Source: JANNNF01 sp040385825 (GTDB taxonomy: Bacteria; Pseudomonadota; Alphaproteobacteria; Rhodobacterales; Rhodobacteraceae). From it: 64,000 nt of DNA. This document shows positions 44,148 through 53,634 of the stretch, in pieces. Positions within the stretch are counted from its first letter, which is position 1. Each line of letters opens with the position of its first letter. A model generated the notes under the pieces. The model did no database searches, had not been told where the DNA came from, and saw only the letters and a program-made list of their open reading frames with translations. The translations under genes and the position numbers were made by a program. The stretch is taken from NCBI GenBank assembly GCA_040385825.1, contig JAZKGQ010000003.1, positions 1-64,000 of the forward strand. Direction: 5' to 3'.

Positions 44148-45145
44148 TGCGGTTCGGCGAGGTGGGGCTTGATCAGGCGCAGGGCGCGATCCTTGCGCAT
44201 TCGGTGATCCTGACTGGCGGTCGCTTGCGCAAGGGGCTGGTCCTTGGCCCCGGCGATCTGGCGCTGCTGGCGGCCGAAGGGGTGGATCACGTCACCGTCG
44301 CGCAACTGGACGCGGGCGATGTGGACGAAGACAGCGCCGCCGCCCGGCTGGCGGCGGCGCTGGTGCCGGACCCGGCGGGGCAGGGGCTGGCGGTGTCGCA
44401 GGCCTTTACCGGCAGGGTCAACCTGAACGCCCTGGGGCCGGGGGTGATCGAGGTGGACAGCGCCGCCATCCATGCGCTGAACCGCATCGACCCGGCCATC
44501 ACGCTGGCAACCCTTGCGCCGCTGACGCGGGTGGCCAAAGGCACGCTGGCGGGCACGGTCAAGATCATCGCCTACGGGGTGGATGGTGCTGCGCTGGAAC
44601 GCGCTTGTGCGGTGGCGCGGGCCGCAATCCGCATCCGCCCGGTGGTGCTGCGCAGCGCCAGCCTGATCCTGACCGAAGTGCCGGGGCTGGAGGACAAGCT
44701 GACCGCCAAGGGCCGCCGCGCGATCGAGGCGCGGTTGCGCGCCCTGGGCATGCGGCTGGCCGATGTGGCGGTGGTGCCGCATCAGGGGCCTGCGATTTCG
44801 GCGGCGCTGGCACGGGGGGCGGGCGATATGCTGCTGATCCTGACCGGATCGGCCACATCCGATCTGCACGACACAGCCCCCACGGCCCTGCGCGCGGCGG
44901 GGGGGCATGTGGCGCGGTTCGGCATGCCGGTCGACCCCGGCAACCTGCTGTTTCTGGGCGCGCTTGGCCCCCGCCCGGTGATCGGGCTGCCGGGCTGTGC
45001 GCGGTCGCCTGCGCTGAACGGCGCGGACTGGGTGCTGGAACGGCTGGCCTGCGGCCTTGCCGTGACGGATGACGATATTGCCGCCATGGGGGTGGGCGGG
45101 TTGCTGAAGGAAATCCCGATCCGCCCGCAGCCAAGGGAAAGATAA
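44147..45145 (+). CDS. molybdopterin-binding protein of the MoCF (MogA/MoeA-like) type
   Basis: A 332-aa protein. The C-terminal region has the molybdopterin-binding layout (LILTGSATSDLHDTAPTALRAAGG, LGALGPRPVIGLPGCARSPALNG). In other Rhodobacteraceae the same N-terminal part is followed by a MocA-like nucleotidyl-transferase domain; here that domain is absent and the protein ends after the MoCF part, so it could be a shortened form. Coupled to xdhC by TGATG. It probably supports maturation of a molybdenum hydroxylase, whose genes are not in the window. Confidence 0.78.
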   Translation: MRFGEVGLDQAQGAILAHSVILTGGRLRKGLVLGPGDLALLAAEGVDHVTVAQLDAGDVDEDSAAARLAAALVPDPAGQGLAVSQAFTGRVNLNALGPGVIEVDSAAIHALNRIDPAITLATLAPLTRVAKGTLAGTVKIIAYGVDGAALERACAVARAAIRIRPVVLRSASLILTEVPGLEDKLTAKGRRAIEARLRALGMRLADVAVVPHQGPAISAALARGAGDMLLILTGSATSDLHDTAPTALRAAGGHVARFGMPVDPGNLLFLGALGPRPVIGLPGCARSPALNGADWVLERLACGLAVTDDDIAAMGVGGLLKEIPIRPQPRER

Positions 45146-45163
45146 CCCCGGCAGGGCATGAAA

Positions 45164-45189
45164 AAAACCCGCCACGAAGGGCGGGTTTT
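45164..45189. terminator. bidirectional intrinsic terminator
   Basis: AAAACCCGCC-ACGAAG-GGCGGGTTTT, a perfect 10-6-10 stem with A- and T-runs, placed between the convergent molybdopterin-binding gene and infC. Confidence 0.9.
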
Positions 45190-45212
45190 CAGATCTGCAT
45201 AGGGGACAGGGC

Positions 45213-45752
45213 TTATTTCGGCCCGATCATCATGACCATCTGACGGCCTTCCAGCCGCGGCATCGATTCGATCTTGCCCGCGTCCACCACATCGGCGGCG
45301 ACCCGGTTCAGCAGTTCCAGCCCCAGTTCCTGGTGGGCCATCTCACGGCCCCGGAAGCGCAGGGTGACCTTGACCTTGTCGCCTTCGTCCAGAAACTTCA
45401 GCACTGACCGCATTTTCACGTCGTAATCGTGGATATCGGTGCCCGGACGGAACTTGATTTCCTTGATCTCGATGATGTGCTGCTTCTTGCGGGCTTCGGC
45501 CTCGCGCTTCTGCGTCTCGTACTTGTACTTGCCGAAATCCATGATCTTGCAGACCGGCGGTTCTGCCGTGGGCGAGATTTCGACCAGATCAAGACCCGCT
45601 TCTTCGGCCATCTGCATGGCGCGGGCCGGGGTCACGACCCCGACGTTTTCGCCATCGGCCCCGATCAGCCGGATTTCCGGGCTGCGGATGCGATCATTGA
45701 TGCGCGGGCCGGTTTCGCGTTGCGGCGGGGCATTGTGGGGTCTGCGGGCTAT
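45213..45752 (-). CDS. infC: translation initiation factor IF-3, ATA start codon
   Basis: Binds the 30S subunit and rejects wrong start codons. The 179-aa protein has both IF-3 domains: N-terminal RINDRIRSPEIRLIGADGENVGVV, linker GKYKYETQKREAEARKKQ and the C-terminal IKFRPGTDIHDYDVKMRSV region (cited as separate segments). The family N-terminus, ARRPHNAPPQRETGPRIN, is only reached by starting at ATA at 45752-45750; AGGA lies 9 bp upstream. Non-AUG starts are a known means of IF-3 autoregulation (AUU in E. coli). The nearest GTG (45635) would drop 39 conserved residues. A six-codon frame ends exactly at this start. Confidence 0.9.
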   Translation of the reverse strand: MARRPHNAPPQRETGPRINDRIRSPEIRLIGADGENVGVVTPARAMQMAEEAGLDLVEISPTAEPPVCKIMDFGKYKYETQKREAEARKKQHIIEIKEIKFRPGTDIHDYDVKMRSVLKFLDEGDKVKVTLRFRGREMAHQELGLELLNRVAADVVDAGKIESMPRLEGRQMVMMIGPK

Positions 45753-45769
45753 GGTGTACGTCCTTGCAT
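45749..45769 (-). CDS. possible six-codon leader peptide before infC
   Basis: An ATG (45769-45767) opens a frame MQGRTP that stops at TAG (45751-45749), so the TAG overlaps the infC ATA start (ATAG). The infC ribosome-binding AAGGA lies inside this frame. It could couple or compete with infC initiation; chance is not excluded for so short a frame. Confidence 0.35.
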   Translation of the reverse strand: MQGRTP

Positions 45770-45971
45770 GGTGGCAGTCTTGGGCGGCAATTTAGACCCA
45801 CAGCCCGCATCATTCAACCCAATTCCCCGCTGTTCGCGGCCTTGTCCGTCCAAACTTGGCCCAAACTTGGCGCGAATTTGCAGCGGGCCGTGCCATGGTC
45901 TTTTCTTTTGGCCGCCAAACTGCCATATGACCCGCGCATCCGGGACCGTCCCCGGTGATGGGAGATTTGAT

Positions 45972-46457
45972 ATGAACAAAAGTGTAATCATCGGCGCCGT
46001 GGTCGTCTTGCTGGCGGCTGGCGGCTACTATCAGTTCAGTGTGGTTCCGGCACAACAGGCCGCCACAGAGGCCGCCGCTGCTGCCAAGGCCGCTGAAGAC
46101 GCGGCAACCGCCGCCGCAGCCGAGGCCGAAGCCGCCGCTGCCACAGCCGCTTCCGAAGCCGAAGCTGCCGCCGCCAAGGTTGCCGAAGAAGCCGCCGCTG
46201 CGGCCTCTGCCGCTGCTGCTGCCACCACCGAGGCTGCAACCGACGCGACGACCGCTGTGACCGAAGCCGCCACCGACATGGCCGCCGCTTTGGACCCCGC
46301 CCAGTTCGACGCGGCAAAAGTGACCGCGATGATCGACGCCTCGACCCTGGACGAGGCGACCAAGACCACACTGAAAACTGCCGTGACCGCCGCTGCCGCC
46401 AACCCGACCCTGGTGGCCGACACGCTGGCGCAGGTGAAGACCGCCTTGGGCATGTGA
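45972..46457 (+). CDS. Ala-rich membrane-anchored helical protein
   Basis: A 161-aa protein with one N-terminal membrane segment (VIIGAVVVLLAAGGYYQF, residues 5-22) and then about 75 residues of Ala/Glu/Thr repeats likely to form a single helix, followed by a small folded C-terminal part (LDPAQFDAAKVTAMID, DTLAQVKTALG). It resembles the Ala-rich part of the OmpA-family protein at 40781. GGGAG precedes the ATG. A strong terminator follows. Function unknown; an envelope spacer is possible. Confidence 0.72.
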   Translation: MNKSVIIGAVVVLLAAGGYYQFSVVPAQQAATEAAAAAKAAEDAATAAAAEAEAAAATAASEAEAAAAKVAEEAAAAASAAAAATTEAATDATTAVTEAATDMAAALDPAQFDAAKVTAMIDASTLDEATKTTLKTAVTAAAANPTLVADTLAQVKTALGM

Positions 46458-46480
46458 CCCCGGCCTTCGGGCCAAAAGGA

Positions 46481-46514
46481 AAGGGCCGCGCAGAACGATC
46501 TGCGCGGCCCTTTT
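46481..46514 (+). terminator. intrinsic terminator after the Ala-rich protein
   Basis: Perfect 14-4-14 stem: AAGGGCCGCGCAGA, loop ACGA, then its reverse complement, ending in TTTT. 24 bp behind the stop. Confidence 0.9.
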
Positions 46515-46575
46515 CTGTTGAAGCATGACCCTTCCTTAAGCCTTCTTCTGCCCGGAATCCAGCGCGAAGCGCGCC

Positions 46576-46704
46576 GGGCAATGCCCGACCGCCCCCACGG
46601 GCGGGCATTCTGCAACGTTACCAGCAGAATTTCGGTGGGAGAGGTTGAGCCATAAACCGCCTAGAACTGCCGTTGCTTGCCCACCCGGCGGTCGGGCATT
46701 GCCC
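46576..46704. repeat. 129-bp segment bounded by 18-bp inverted repeats
   Basis: GGGCAATGCCCGACCGCC (46576-46593) and its exact reverse complement (46687-46704) flank 93 bp with no gene. Fits a small non-coding element; no target duplication is clear. Lies between a terminator and the 3' end of fpr. Confidence 0.6.
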
Positions 46705-46743
46705 TTTCGTCGTGCCGGTTAAAAAGGCAGTGGGAAGACCGGT

Positions 46744-47559
46744 TCAGATGCCATCCCCGACAAAGGCCTTTTCGACCACATATTCCAGCGGTTCGGAATT
46801 GGCCCCTTCGCGCAGGCCAAACTTTTCCAGCACCGCCTTCACATCATGGTTGAAGGCCAGCGACCCGCAGACCATGGCGCGGTCTTCCTCGGGGTCCATC
46901 GGCGACAGGCCCAGATCGGCGAACACCTTGCCAGAGGTCAGGTTGTCGGTGATCCGGCCCATGGTCGGGAAATCTTCGCGGGTGGTGGTGGGGTAATAGA
47001 GCAGCTTGTCGCCGACCAGTTCGCCGATCAGCGGGTCATCCTTCAGGCTTTCCACCAATTCCCGGCCATAGGTCAGTTCCTCGACCGTGCGGCAGGTGTG
47101 CATCATGATGATCTGGCCGTATTTCTCATATGTCTCGGGTTCGCGCATCAGCGACGCGAAGGGGGCAAGCCCCGTGCCGGTGGCCAGAAACCACAACCGG
47201 CTGCCCGGCAGCAGCGCGTCATGCACCAGCGTCCCCACGGGTTTGGGGCGCAGGATGATCTCGTCGCCCACCTGAATATGCTGCAAGCGGCTGGTCAGCG
47301 GGCCATCGGGCACCTTGATGGAATAGAACTCCAACTCCTCGTCCCACGCAGGCGAGGCGATGGAATAGGCGCGCAGCAGCGGTTTGCCGGTGTCGCCCAG
47401 CAAGCCGATCATCACAAATTCCCCCGACCGGAAGCGCAGCGATCTGGGCCGGGTCACGCGGAAGGAAAACAGCCGGTCGGTCCAGTGTTTCACCGAAGTA
47501 ACGGTCTGCGCATCGGGCAGATGCGGTTTGGCAGGTTTGGTGTCGATCAGGTCAGACAT
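46744..47559 (-). CDS. fpr: ferredoxin(flavodoxin)-NADP+ reductase, bacterial type
   Basis: A 271-aa FAD protein: RAYSIASPAW binds FAD, ATGTGLAPFASLMREP starts the NADP(H) domain and VEKAFVGDGI is the subclass C-terminus, as in the Rhodobacter capsulatus enzyme. It moves electrons between NADPH and ferredoxin or flavodoxin. Position directly after the APS reductase and sulfite reductase genes fits electron supply for sulfur assimilation, though Fpr also has an oxidative stress role. 36 bp from DUF934 with which it is probably co-transcribed. Confidence 0.93.
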   Translation of the reverse strand: MSDLIDTKPAKPHLPDAQTVTSVKHWTDRLFSFRVTRPRSLRFRSGEFVMIGLLGDTGKPLLRAYSIASPAWDEELEFYSIKVPDGPLTSRLQHIQVGDEIILRPKPVGTLVHDALLPGSRLWFLATGTGLAPFASLMREPETYEKYGQIIMMHTCRTVEELTYGRELVESLKDDPLIGELVGDKLLYYPTTTREDFPTMGRITDNLTSGKVFADLGLSPMDPEEDRAMVCGSLAFNHDVKAVLEKFGLREGANSEPLEYVVEKAFVGDGI

Positions 47560-47595
47560 GAGGATTGGGGCCTACGGGTAAAGGATTGAACGGCA

Positions 47596-48000
47596 TCACG
47601 CCTTCAGCATCGCCAGATAGTTGTGATCCTGCCAGTCGGCGCGGAACTGCCACTGGCTTTCAGGCTGGCGCAGGGCAAGATCATCGGGAATCTCCACATC
47701 GTCAAAGCCCACGCGGCGGGCCATGGCATATTGGTCGGCAATCACCGGGCCAAGCGCGCGCAGCGTGCCGGCATAGCCCATCATCCGCAAGCGGCGGGCC
47801 AGTGTAAACCCGCGCCCGTCACTGAAGGCCGGGAAGGCCACGCGGATCAGCGTCAGATCGGCCAGATAGGGCTGCACCAGCGCCGGGTCGTCGGTGTTGG
47901 CAAGGTCAAGCACGCCCCGATGGGCGGCAATGTCGGCGAGCGTCACGGCGACAACTTCGGGGGCGGGGGCAAAGCCCTGATCGGTCACAAGAACGGTCAT
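47596..48000 (-). CDS. DUF934 protein of sulfur assimilation operon
   Basis: A 134-aa protein with the DUF934 pattern (ADLTLIRVAFPAFSDGRGFTLARRLR, cited across one strand-helix, and GYAGTLRALGPVIADQYAMARRVGFDDVEI, likewise). Relatives are nearly always next to cysH or cysI and are labelled oxidoreductase by association; no cofactor motif is seen. Its ATG overlaps the cysH stop as ATGA. Likely an accessory for sulfite reduction. Confidence 0.83.
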   Translation of the reverse strand: MTVLVTDQGFAPAPEVVAVTLADIAAHRGVLDLANTDDPALVQPYLADLTLIRVAFPAFSDGRGFTLARRLRMMGYAGTLRALGPVIADQYAMARRVGFDDVEIPDDLALRQPESQWQFRADWQDHNYLAMLKA

Positions 48001-48750
48001 GCGGCGGATACCTTCTGTTCGGTCTGGGGGGGCAAGCGAACGGCCTTGCCGTCGATGAAATGGATGCCGCATTCGGTTTTGTCCGACCCGCGCCACCGGC
48101 CGGCACGGGGGTCCTCACCGGGGGCCACCTTGCTGGTGCAAGGCTCGCAGCCGATGGACGGATAGCCCTTGGCGACCAGCGGATGCCGGGGCAGGCGGTT
48201 GTTGACGATGTAATCCTCAAGGTCTTCACGGCCCCAATGGGCCAGCGGGTTCACCTTGATGCGGATGTCGCCTTCGGCCTCGAAGAACTCCACCGCCTCG
48301 CGGGTCGATGCCTGAAACCGTTTGCGCCCGGTGATCCAGCCGTCAAAGCCCGCCAGCGCGCGTTCCAGCGGTTCGACCTTGCGGACGTTGCAGCAGGCGT
48401 CGGTGCTGTACTGGTGCAGCGTGTTGTCGGGGTCTTCAAACGCCAGACGCGGGGCGGCAGCGCGGATGGTGCGCACGTCGCACAAGGGCAGGCTGTCGGC
48501 CAGTTGGCGCTGATAGTCCAGCGTTTCGGCAAACAGCATTCGGGTGTCGATGAACAACACCGGGGTTTCGGGCGCAATGACCGACACCAGATGCAGCAAC
48601 ACCACCGATTCCGCGCCAAAGGACGACACAAGGGCCACGCGGCCCAGATCATCGTCCTTCAGCGCATGTTCCAGCACGGCTGTCGCCGAGTGGTGGCGAT
48701 AGCGCGCGTTCAGGCTGGCGACCCGTTCGGCCACCACGCCCGTATGCAGA

Positions 48751-48761
<11 letters not shown>
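47997..48761 (-). CDS. cysH: assimilatory APS reductase
   Basis: Reduces adenylylsulfate to sulfite with thioredoxin. The 254-aa protein has the PP-loop start SSFGAESVVLLHL near residue 47 and two cysteine pairs for a [4Fe-4S] cluster, ACCNVRKV and GCEPCTSKV, which mark it as the APS rather than PAPS enzyme; ECGIH near the C-terminus holds the catalytic Cys. The ATG at 48761 overlaps the end of cysI by 11 bp and follows AAGG; an ATG at 48782 is possible. Confidence 0.92.
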
Positions 48762-50421
<1,660 letters not shown>

Positions 50422-50487
50422 GAGGCGGCTTCTTTCTGCGCGGGCGGGGTGGCTGGCTGTCTGGTGGAATGGGATCGAGGCCTCGGA

Positions 50488-50814
50488 TCACGTCCGGGGT
50501 GTAGCCACGTCGGCGGCAAGGTCAACCTGCTTGCCATGGGCATAGTTGGACGGGCCGCGGGTGCGGAATTCCTCGCGGAAATGGGTCGGCTCCGGCCCGT
50601 TCGGCCCCGGCTTCGCGTCTGCCAGATACGCGCCGACCACATAGAGCTTCTGCGCCGTGCCGAACAGCAGACGCATCTGGGCATGGGCCTCGTCCTCGAT
50701 CAACTCGGCCTGATGGTGGTAGGGCGTCCATTGATCATCGGCGGTCAGATAGACCACATCGCCCATCCGCAGGCGGTTGGCGGTCACGACCTTGGGGGTA
50801 AATCGGCGGCTCAT
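50488..50814 (-). CDS. DUF2849 protein
   Basis: A 108-aa protein (FTPKVVTANRLRMGDVVYLTADDQW, cited as its two strands, then AQKLYVVGAYLADAK and FREEFRTRGPSNYAHGKQ). This family occurs before cysI in alphaproteobacteria and is the first gene of the leftward cys block. AAAGGA precedes the ATG at 50814. No catalytic motif; role in sulfite reduction is inferred from place only. Confidence 0.85.
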   Translation of the reverse strand: MSRRFTPKVVTANRLRMGDVVYLTADDQWTPYHHQAELIEDEAHAQMRLLFGTAQKLYVVGAYLADAKPGPNGPEPTHFREEFRTRGPSNYAHGKQVDLAADVATPRT

Positions 50815-50907
50815 GCGCAGGCATCCTTTGATTGCGCGTGGGGTCTGGCGCGGGCGGAAGGGGCAAGACCAGTGCGGATTGCGGAATCTGCCCGGTCTGT
50901 GAGCCTT

Positions 50908-50920
50908 AATATAGGATATT
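50908..50920. promoter_or_regulatory. AATAT-AGG-ATATT palindrome in the Lrp/cys divergent gap
   Basis: An A/T-rich 5-3-5 inverted repeat, the only such spot in the 203-bp gap between DUF2849 and the divergent Lrp gene. Fits a -10 region or an Lrp-family site. Confidence 0.35.
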
Positions 50921-51017
50921 TTCCTGCATCCCGGCCAGTGCCCCTTGCAGATAAGGACGTTTGTTCTGATACTGGGGTGCGTTGGAACAGGGTTCTGCAA
51001 AACCGGGGAAGTGACGA

Positions 51018-51479
51018 ATGGCGGCCCAACTGGATGAACTGGACCGGAAAATCCTGTCGGAACTGCAAACCGATGCCGAGCAATCGCTGGACGAAATCGC
51101 CCGCAAGGTGGGGTCATCGAAAACCCCGGTCTGGAACCGCATCCGCCGGATGCGCGAACAGGGCGTGATCCTGCGCCAGACCGCCATCCTGGACCCCGAG
51201 GCCCTGGGGCTGGAGGCCTGTTTCTTCGTGCTGATCCGCACCTCCGAGCATGAGGCCGACTGGCAGCGGCGGTTCCTCAAGGCGCTGCGCGAGCGCCCCG
51301 AAGTGCTGGAGGCGCACCGGCTGGCGGGCGACATCGACTATATCCTGAAAGTGCGGGTCAGGAACGCGCGGGCCTATGACACGTTCTATCAGGCGCTGAT
51401 TTCCGAAGTGCGGATCTACAACGTGACGGCGTTGCTGAGCATGGAAGAAATCAAGTCGACGACAGTGCTGCCGTTGTAG
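51018..51479 (+). CDS. Lrp/AsnC-family transcriptional regulator
   Basis: A 153-aa Lrp-type protein: N-terminal helix-turn-helix (LDELDRKILSELQTDAEQSLDEIARKVG region, then SKTPVWNRIRRM), linker and RAM ligand domain (AHRLAGDIDYILKVRVRN, LISEVRIYNVTALLSMEEIK, each a strand-loop). GGGGAAG lies ahead of the ATG. Divergent from the cys block, so it probably controls it, perhaps in response to an amino acid such as cysteine. Its TAG stop lies in the first R2 repeat arm. Confidence 0.87.
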   Translation: MAAQLDELDRKILSELQTDAEQSLDEIARKVGSSKTPVWNRIRRMREQGVILRQTAILDPEALGLEACFFVLIRTSEHEADWQRRFLKALRERPEVLEAHRLAGDIDYILKVRVRNARAYDTFYQALISEVRIYNVTALLSMEEIKSTTVLPL

Positions 51480-51547
51480 GGTGGGCAATCTGCCCACCAT
51501 CGGGCAGGTCAGGTGGGCGGGTCAGGTGGGCAGATTGCCCACCCTAC
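51476..51547. repeat. R2 pair forming a 23-bp inverted repeat
   Basis: Arms 51476-51498 and 51525-51547 are exact reverse complements. Each arm also contains its own palindrome GGTGGGCA-ATC-TGCCCACC. The left arm begins GTAG and contains the Lrp stop codon. Lies between convergent genes; a bidirectional terminator is possible. Confidence 0.8.
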
Positions 51548-52725
51548 GGGGCGACGTGCAGCGCCTTCAGGCCATGAAAGTGGTACAGATCCGCATAGTC
51601 CGGCTGCCCCGCCAGCCGCATCCCCGGCAGGCGCGCGAACAGGATCGGCAGCGCGATCTGCAACTCCAGCCGTGCCAGCGGCGCGCCGACGCAGAAGTGC
51701 AGGCCGGCCCCGAAACTGGCATGGGGTTTGACCGGGCGGGTGGGGTCGAAGGTGGCAGGATCATCCCACTGGCCCGGATCGCGGTTGGCGGCGGCGAGCA
51801 GCAGCGCCACGCGGTCACCGCGCTGGAAGGACTGACCCATCACCTCGACGGGTTCATAGCACCAGCGGGTGAACATGTGCAGCGCAGGGTCAAAGCGCAA
51901 AATCTCCTCGACCGTCGCGTTGATGGCATCGGGGGCAAGGGCGGCATGCGGTGTTGCGGTTTCCAGCAGGGTTTTCACCCCGTTGCCGAGGGTGTGCACC
52001 GTGGCCTCATGGCCTGCGTTCAGCAACAGGATGCAGGTGCTGATCAACTCATCGGTGGTCAGCCGGTCGCCGTCCTGTTCGGCGGCGATCAGGTGGGTGA
52101 TCAGATCATCGGCGGGCTGGCTGCGGCGGGCGTCGATGTAGCCGCGCAGGAAGCTGGCAAAGTCGGTCGCGGCGGTACAGGCCAGCGCCTCGGTCTGCGG
52201 CGTGCGGCCCGCCTGATACATGCCGACCATCGCGTTCGACCAGGCCAGCAGGTCGGGGGCCATGGATTCTGGCACGCCCAGCAACCGCGCGATGATGATG
52301 ACCGGCAGATGGGTGGCAAACTGCGGCAGCAGGTCAAACTCACCGGGGGGCAGGCGGTCAATCAGATCATGGCTCAGCGCGGCAATCTCTGGCCCCAAGG
52401 CCGCGATGCGGCGCGAGGTGAAGGCGCGCAGCACCAGCCCGCGCAGGCGGGTGTGGCGGGGCGGTTCCAGTTCCAGCATAGAATGGGCCTCGATCGCGTA
52501 GAACGGGGCAAGGGCTGCGGCAATGGCGGGCGCATGGTCCGGCGGGGCCTCGCGGCCAAAGCGGCGGTCGCGGAAGATGGCGTTGGTGGCGGCGGCGTTG
52601 CCGGTGCAGGCGAGGCCATATTCCGCCCAGTGAAAGAACGGGCCAAGGGCGCGGGCGCGCTCATAGAACGGGTAGGGGTCTTGCACGAAGGCAGGGTCGG
52701 TGGGCGATTGCGACAGGGCCTGCAT
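51544..52725 (-). CDS. cytochrome P450
   Basis: A 393-aa soluble bacterial P450. I-helix LLNAGHEATVHTLG (acid-alcohol region), EEILRFDPAL (ExxR) and heme loop FGAGLHFCVGAPLARLEL with ligand Cys345 are all present. The ATG at 52725 overlaps the stop of the upstream EamA gene (TGATG), so they are co-translated. No ferredoxin or reductase partner is next to it. Substrate unknown. A much longer frame reaching 53454 runs through the EamA gene out of frame and is rejected. Confidence 0.9.
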   Translation of the reverse strand: MQALSQSPTDPAFVQDPYPFYERARALGPFFHWAEYGLACTGNAAATNAIFRDRRFGREAPPDHAPAIAAALAPFYAIEAHSMLELEPPRHTRLRGLVLRAFTSRRIAALGPEIAALSHDLIDRLPPGEFDLLPQFATHLPVIIIARLLGVPESMAPDLLAWSNAMVGMYQAGRTPQTEALACTAATDFASFLRGYIDARRSQPADDLITHLIAAEQDGDRLTTDELISTCILLLNAGHEATVHTLGNGVKTLLETATPHAALAPDAINATVEEILRFDPALHMFTRWCYEPVEVMGQSFQRGDRVALLLAAANRDPGQWDDPATFDPTRPVKPHASFGAGLHFCVGAPLARLELQIALPILFARLPGMRLAGQPDYADLYHFHGLKALHVAP

Positions 52726-53627
52726 CAGCGCCGCCCCATGCCTTGCGCCACCACGACGCCCAGCACCACAACCGCCGCCCCCGCCGCCTGCCACCAGTTC
52801 CACGCGCCGCCCAGGGCAAAGACCATCACCATCACATAAAACGGCACCGCGTTCATGTGCAGGCTGGCGGCCCCGATGCCCAACTGACCGACCGCGATGA
52901 TCCACAGACACTGGCTGATCGCCAGCGACCCCATGCCGAACACCAGCAAGCCGCCAAACTCGGGCCAGCCGATGGCCGCCCAATCGGGCGACGGCGCGCC
53001 AAGGGCCGCATGGATCAGCGCGGCAATCGTGGCGCAGATCGCGGCCCCGGCCACGGTGATCGCGCTGCGCCCGATGGGCGACAGGTCGGGGAAGTTCTTC
53101 ACGCTCGCCCGCGACCCCCAGGTATAGCAGGCGACCGAGGCCAGTGCGGCCGCCGCCCCAAGGCCAAGCTGCATCTGCCCCATGCTGGCGGCAAAAGCCA
53201 GCACCCCGCCCGCCAGCGACAGCATCAACCCGATCACCAGCGTCAGCGTGACCTGGCGCTTGTCCAGCAGACATTCCAACGCGATGCCCAGCACCGGCAT
53301 GGTGGCCGAGGCCACGGCCACCGTCACCGCATCTGTCGCGGCCTGGGCGATCACCAGAAACACCGAGGCCGCGCCAATGCAGATGCCACCGACCAGCAGC
53401 CCCATGCCCCAGTTGGCCCGCCGCATCGGCCCGAAGCCTTCCAGCGCCCACCACAGCGGCAGCAGCAGCAATGACGCCAGCGTGGCGCGCGCGGCGGTCA
53501 GGGCAAGCGGCGGCATATGCGGGATGATCAGGTCGGCGGCCGGCAGACCCGCCGCCCAGACGACCATGGACGCAAGGCAGATCAGGTTGGCGGCCAGCAA
53601 GGACCGGGGCAGGGGTGCTGCTGTCAT
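52725..53627 (-). CDS. EamA/DMT-family transporter
   Basis: A 300-aa membrane protein with about ten hydrophobic helices in two EamA repeats, typical of drug/metabolite transporters (LICLASMVVWAAGLPAADLI, ALTAARATLASLLLLPLWW near the start; FGMGSLAISQCLWIIAVGQLGIG in the second repeat). Exports or imports a small metabolite; type cannot be told. It follows tpiA by 7 bp and overlaps the P450 start. Confidence 0.85.
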   Translation of the reverse strand: MTAAPLPRSLLAANLICLASMVVWAAGLPAADLIIPHMPPLALTAARATLASLLLLPLWWALEGFGPMRRANWGMGLLVGGICIGAASVFLVIAQAATDAVTVAVASATMPVLGIALECLLDKRQVTLTLVIGLMLSLAGGVLAFAASMGQMQLGLGAAAALASVACYTWGSRASVKNFPDLSPIGRSAITVAGAAICATIAALIHAALGAPSPDWAAIGWPEFGGLLVFGMGSLAISQCLWIIAVGQLGIGAASLHMNAVPFYVMVMVFALGGAWNWWQAAGAAVVVLGVVVAQGMGRR

Positions 53628-53634
53628 GCTGCGG

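Noticed and set aside
52726..53454. Frame extending the P450 upstream to 53454
   Set aside because: It runs out of frame through the EamA gene, and the P450 N-terminus and the TGATG overlap support 52725.
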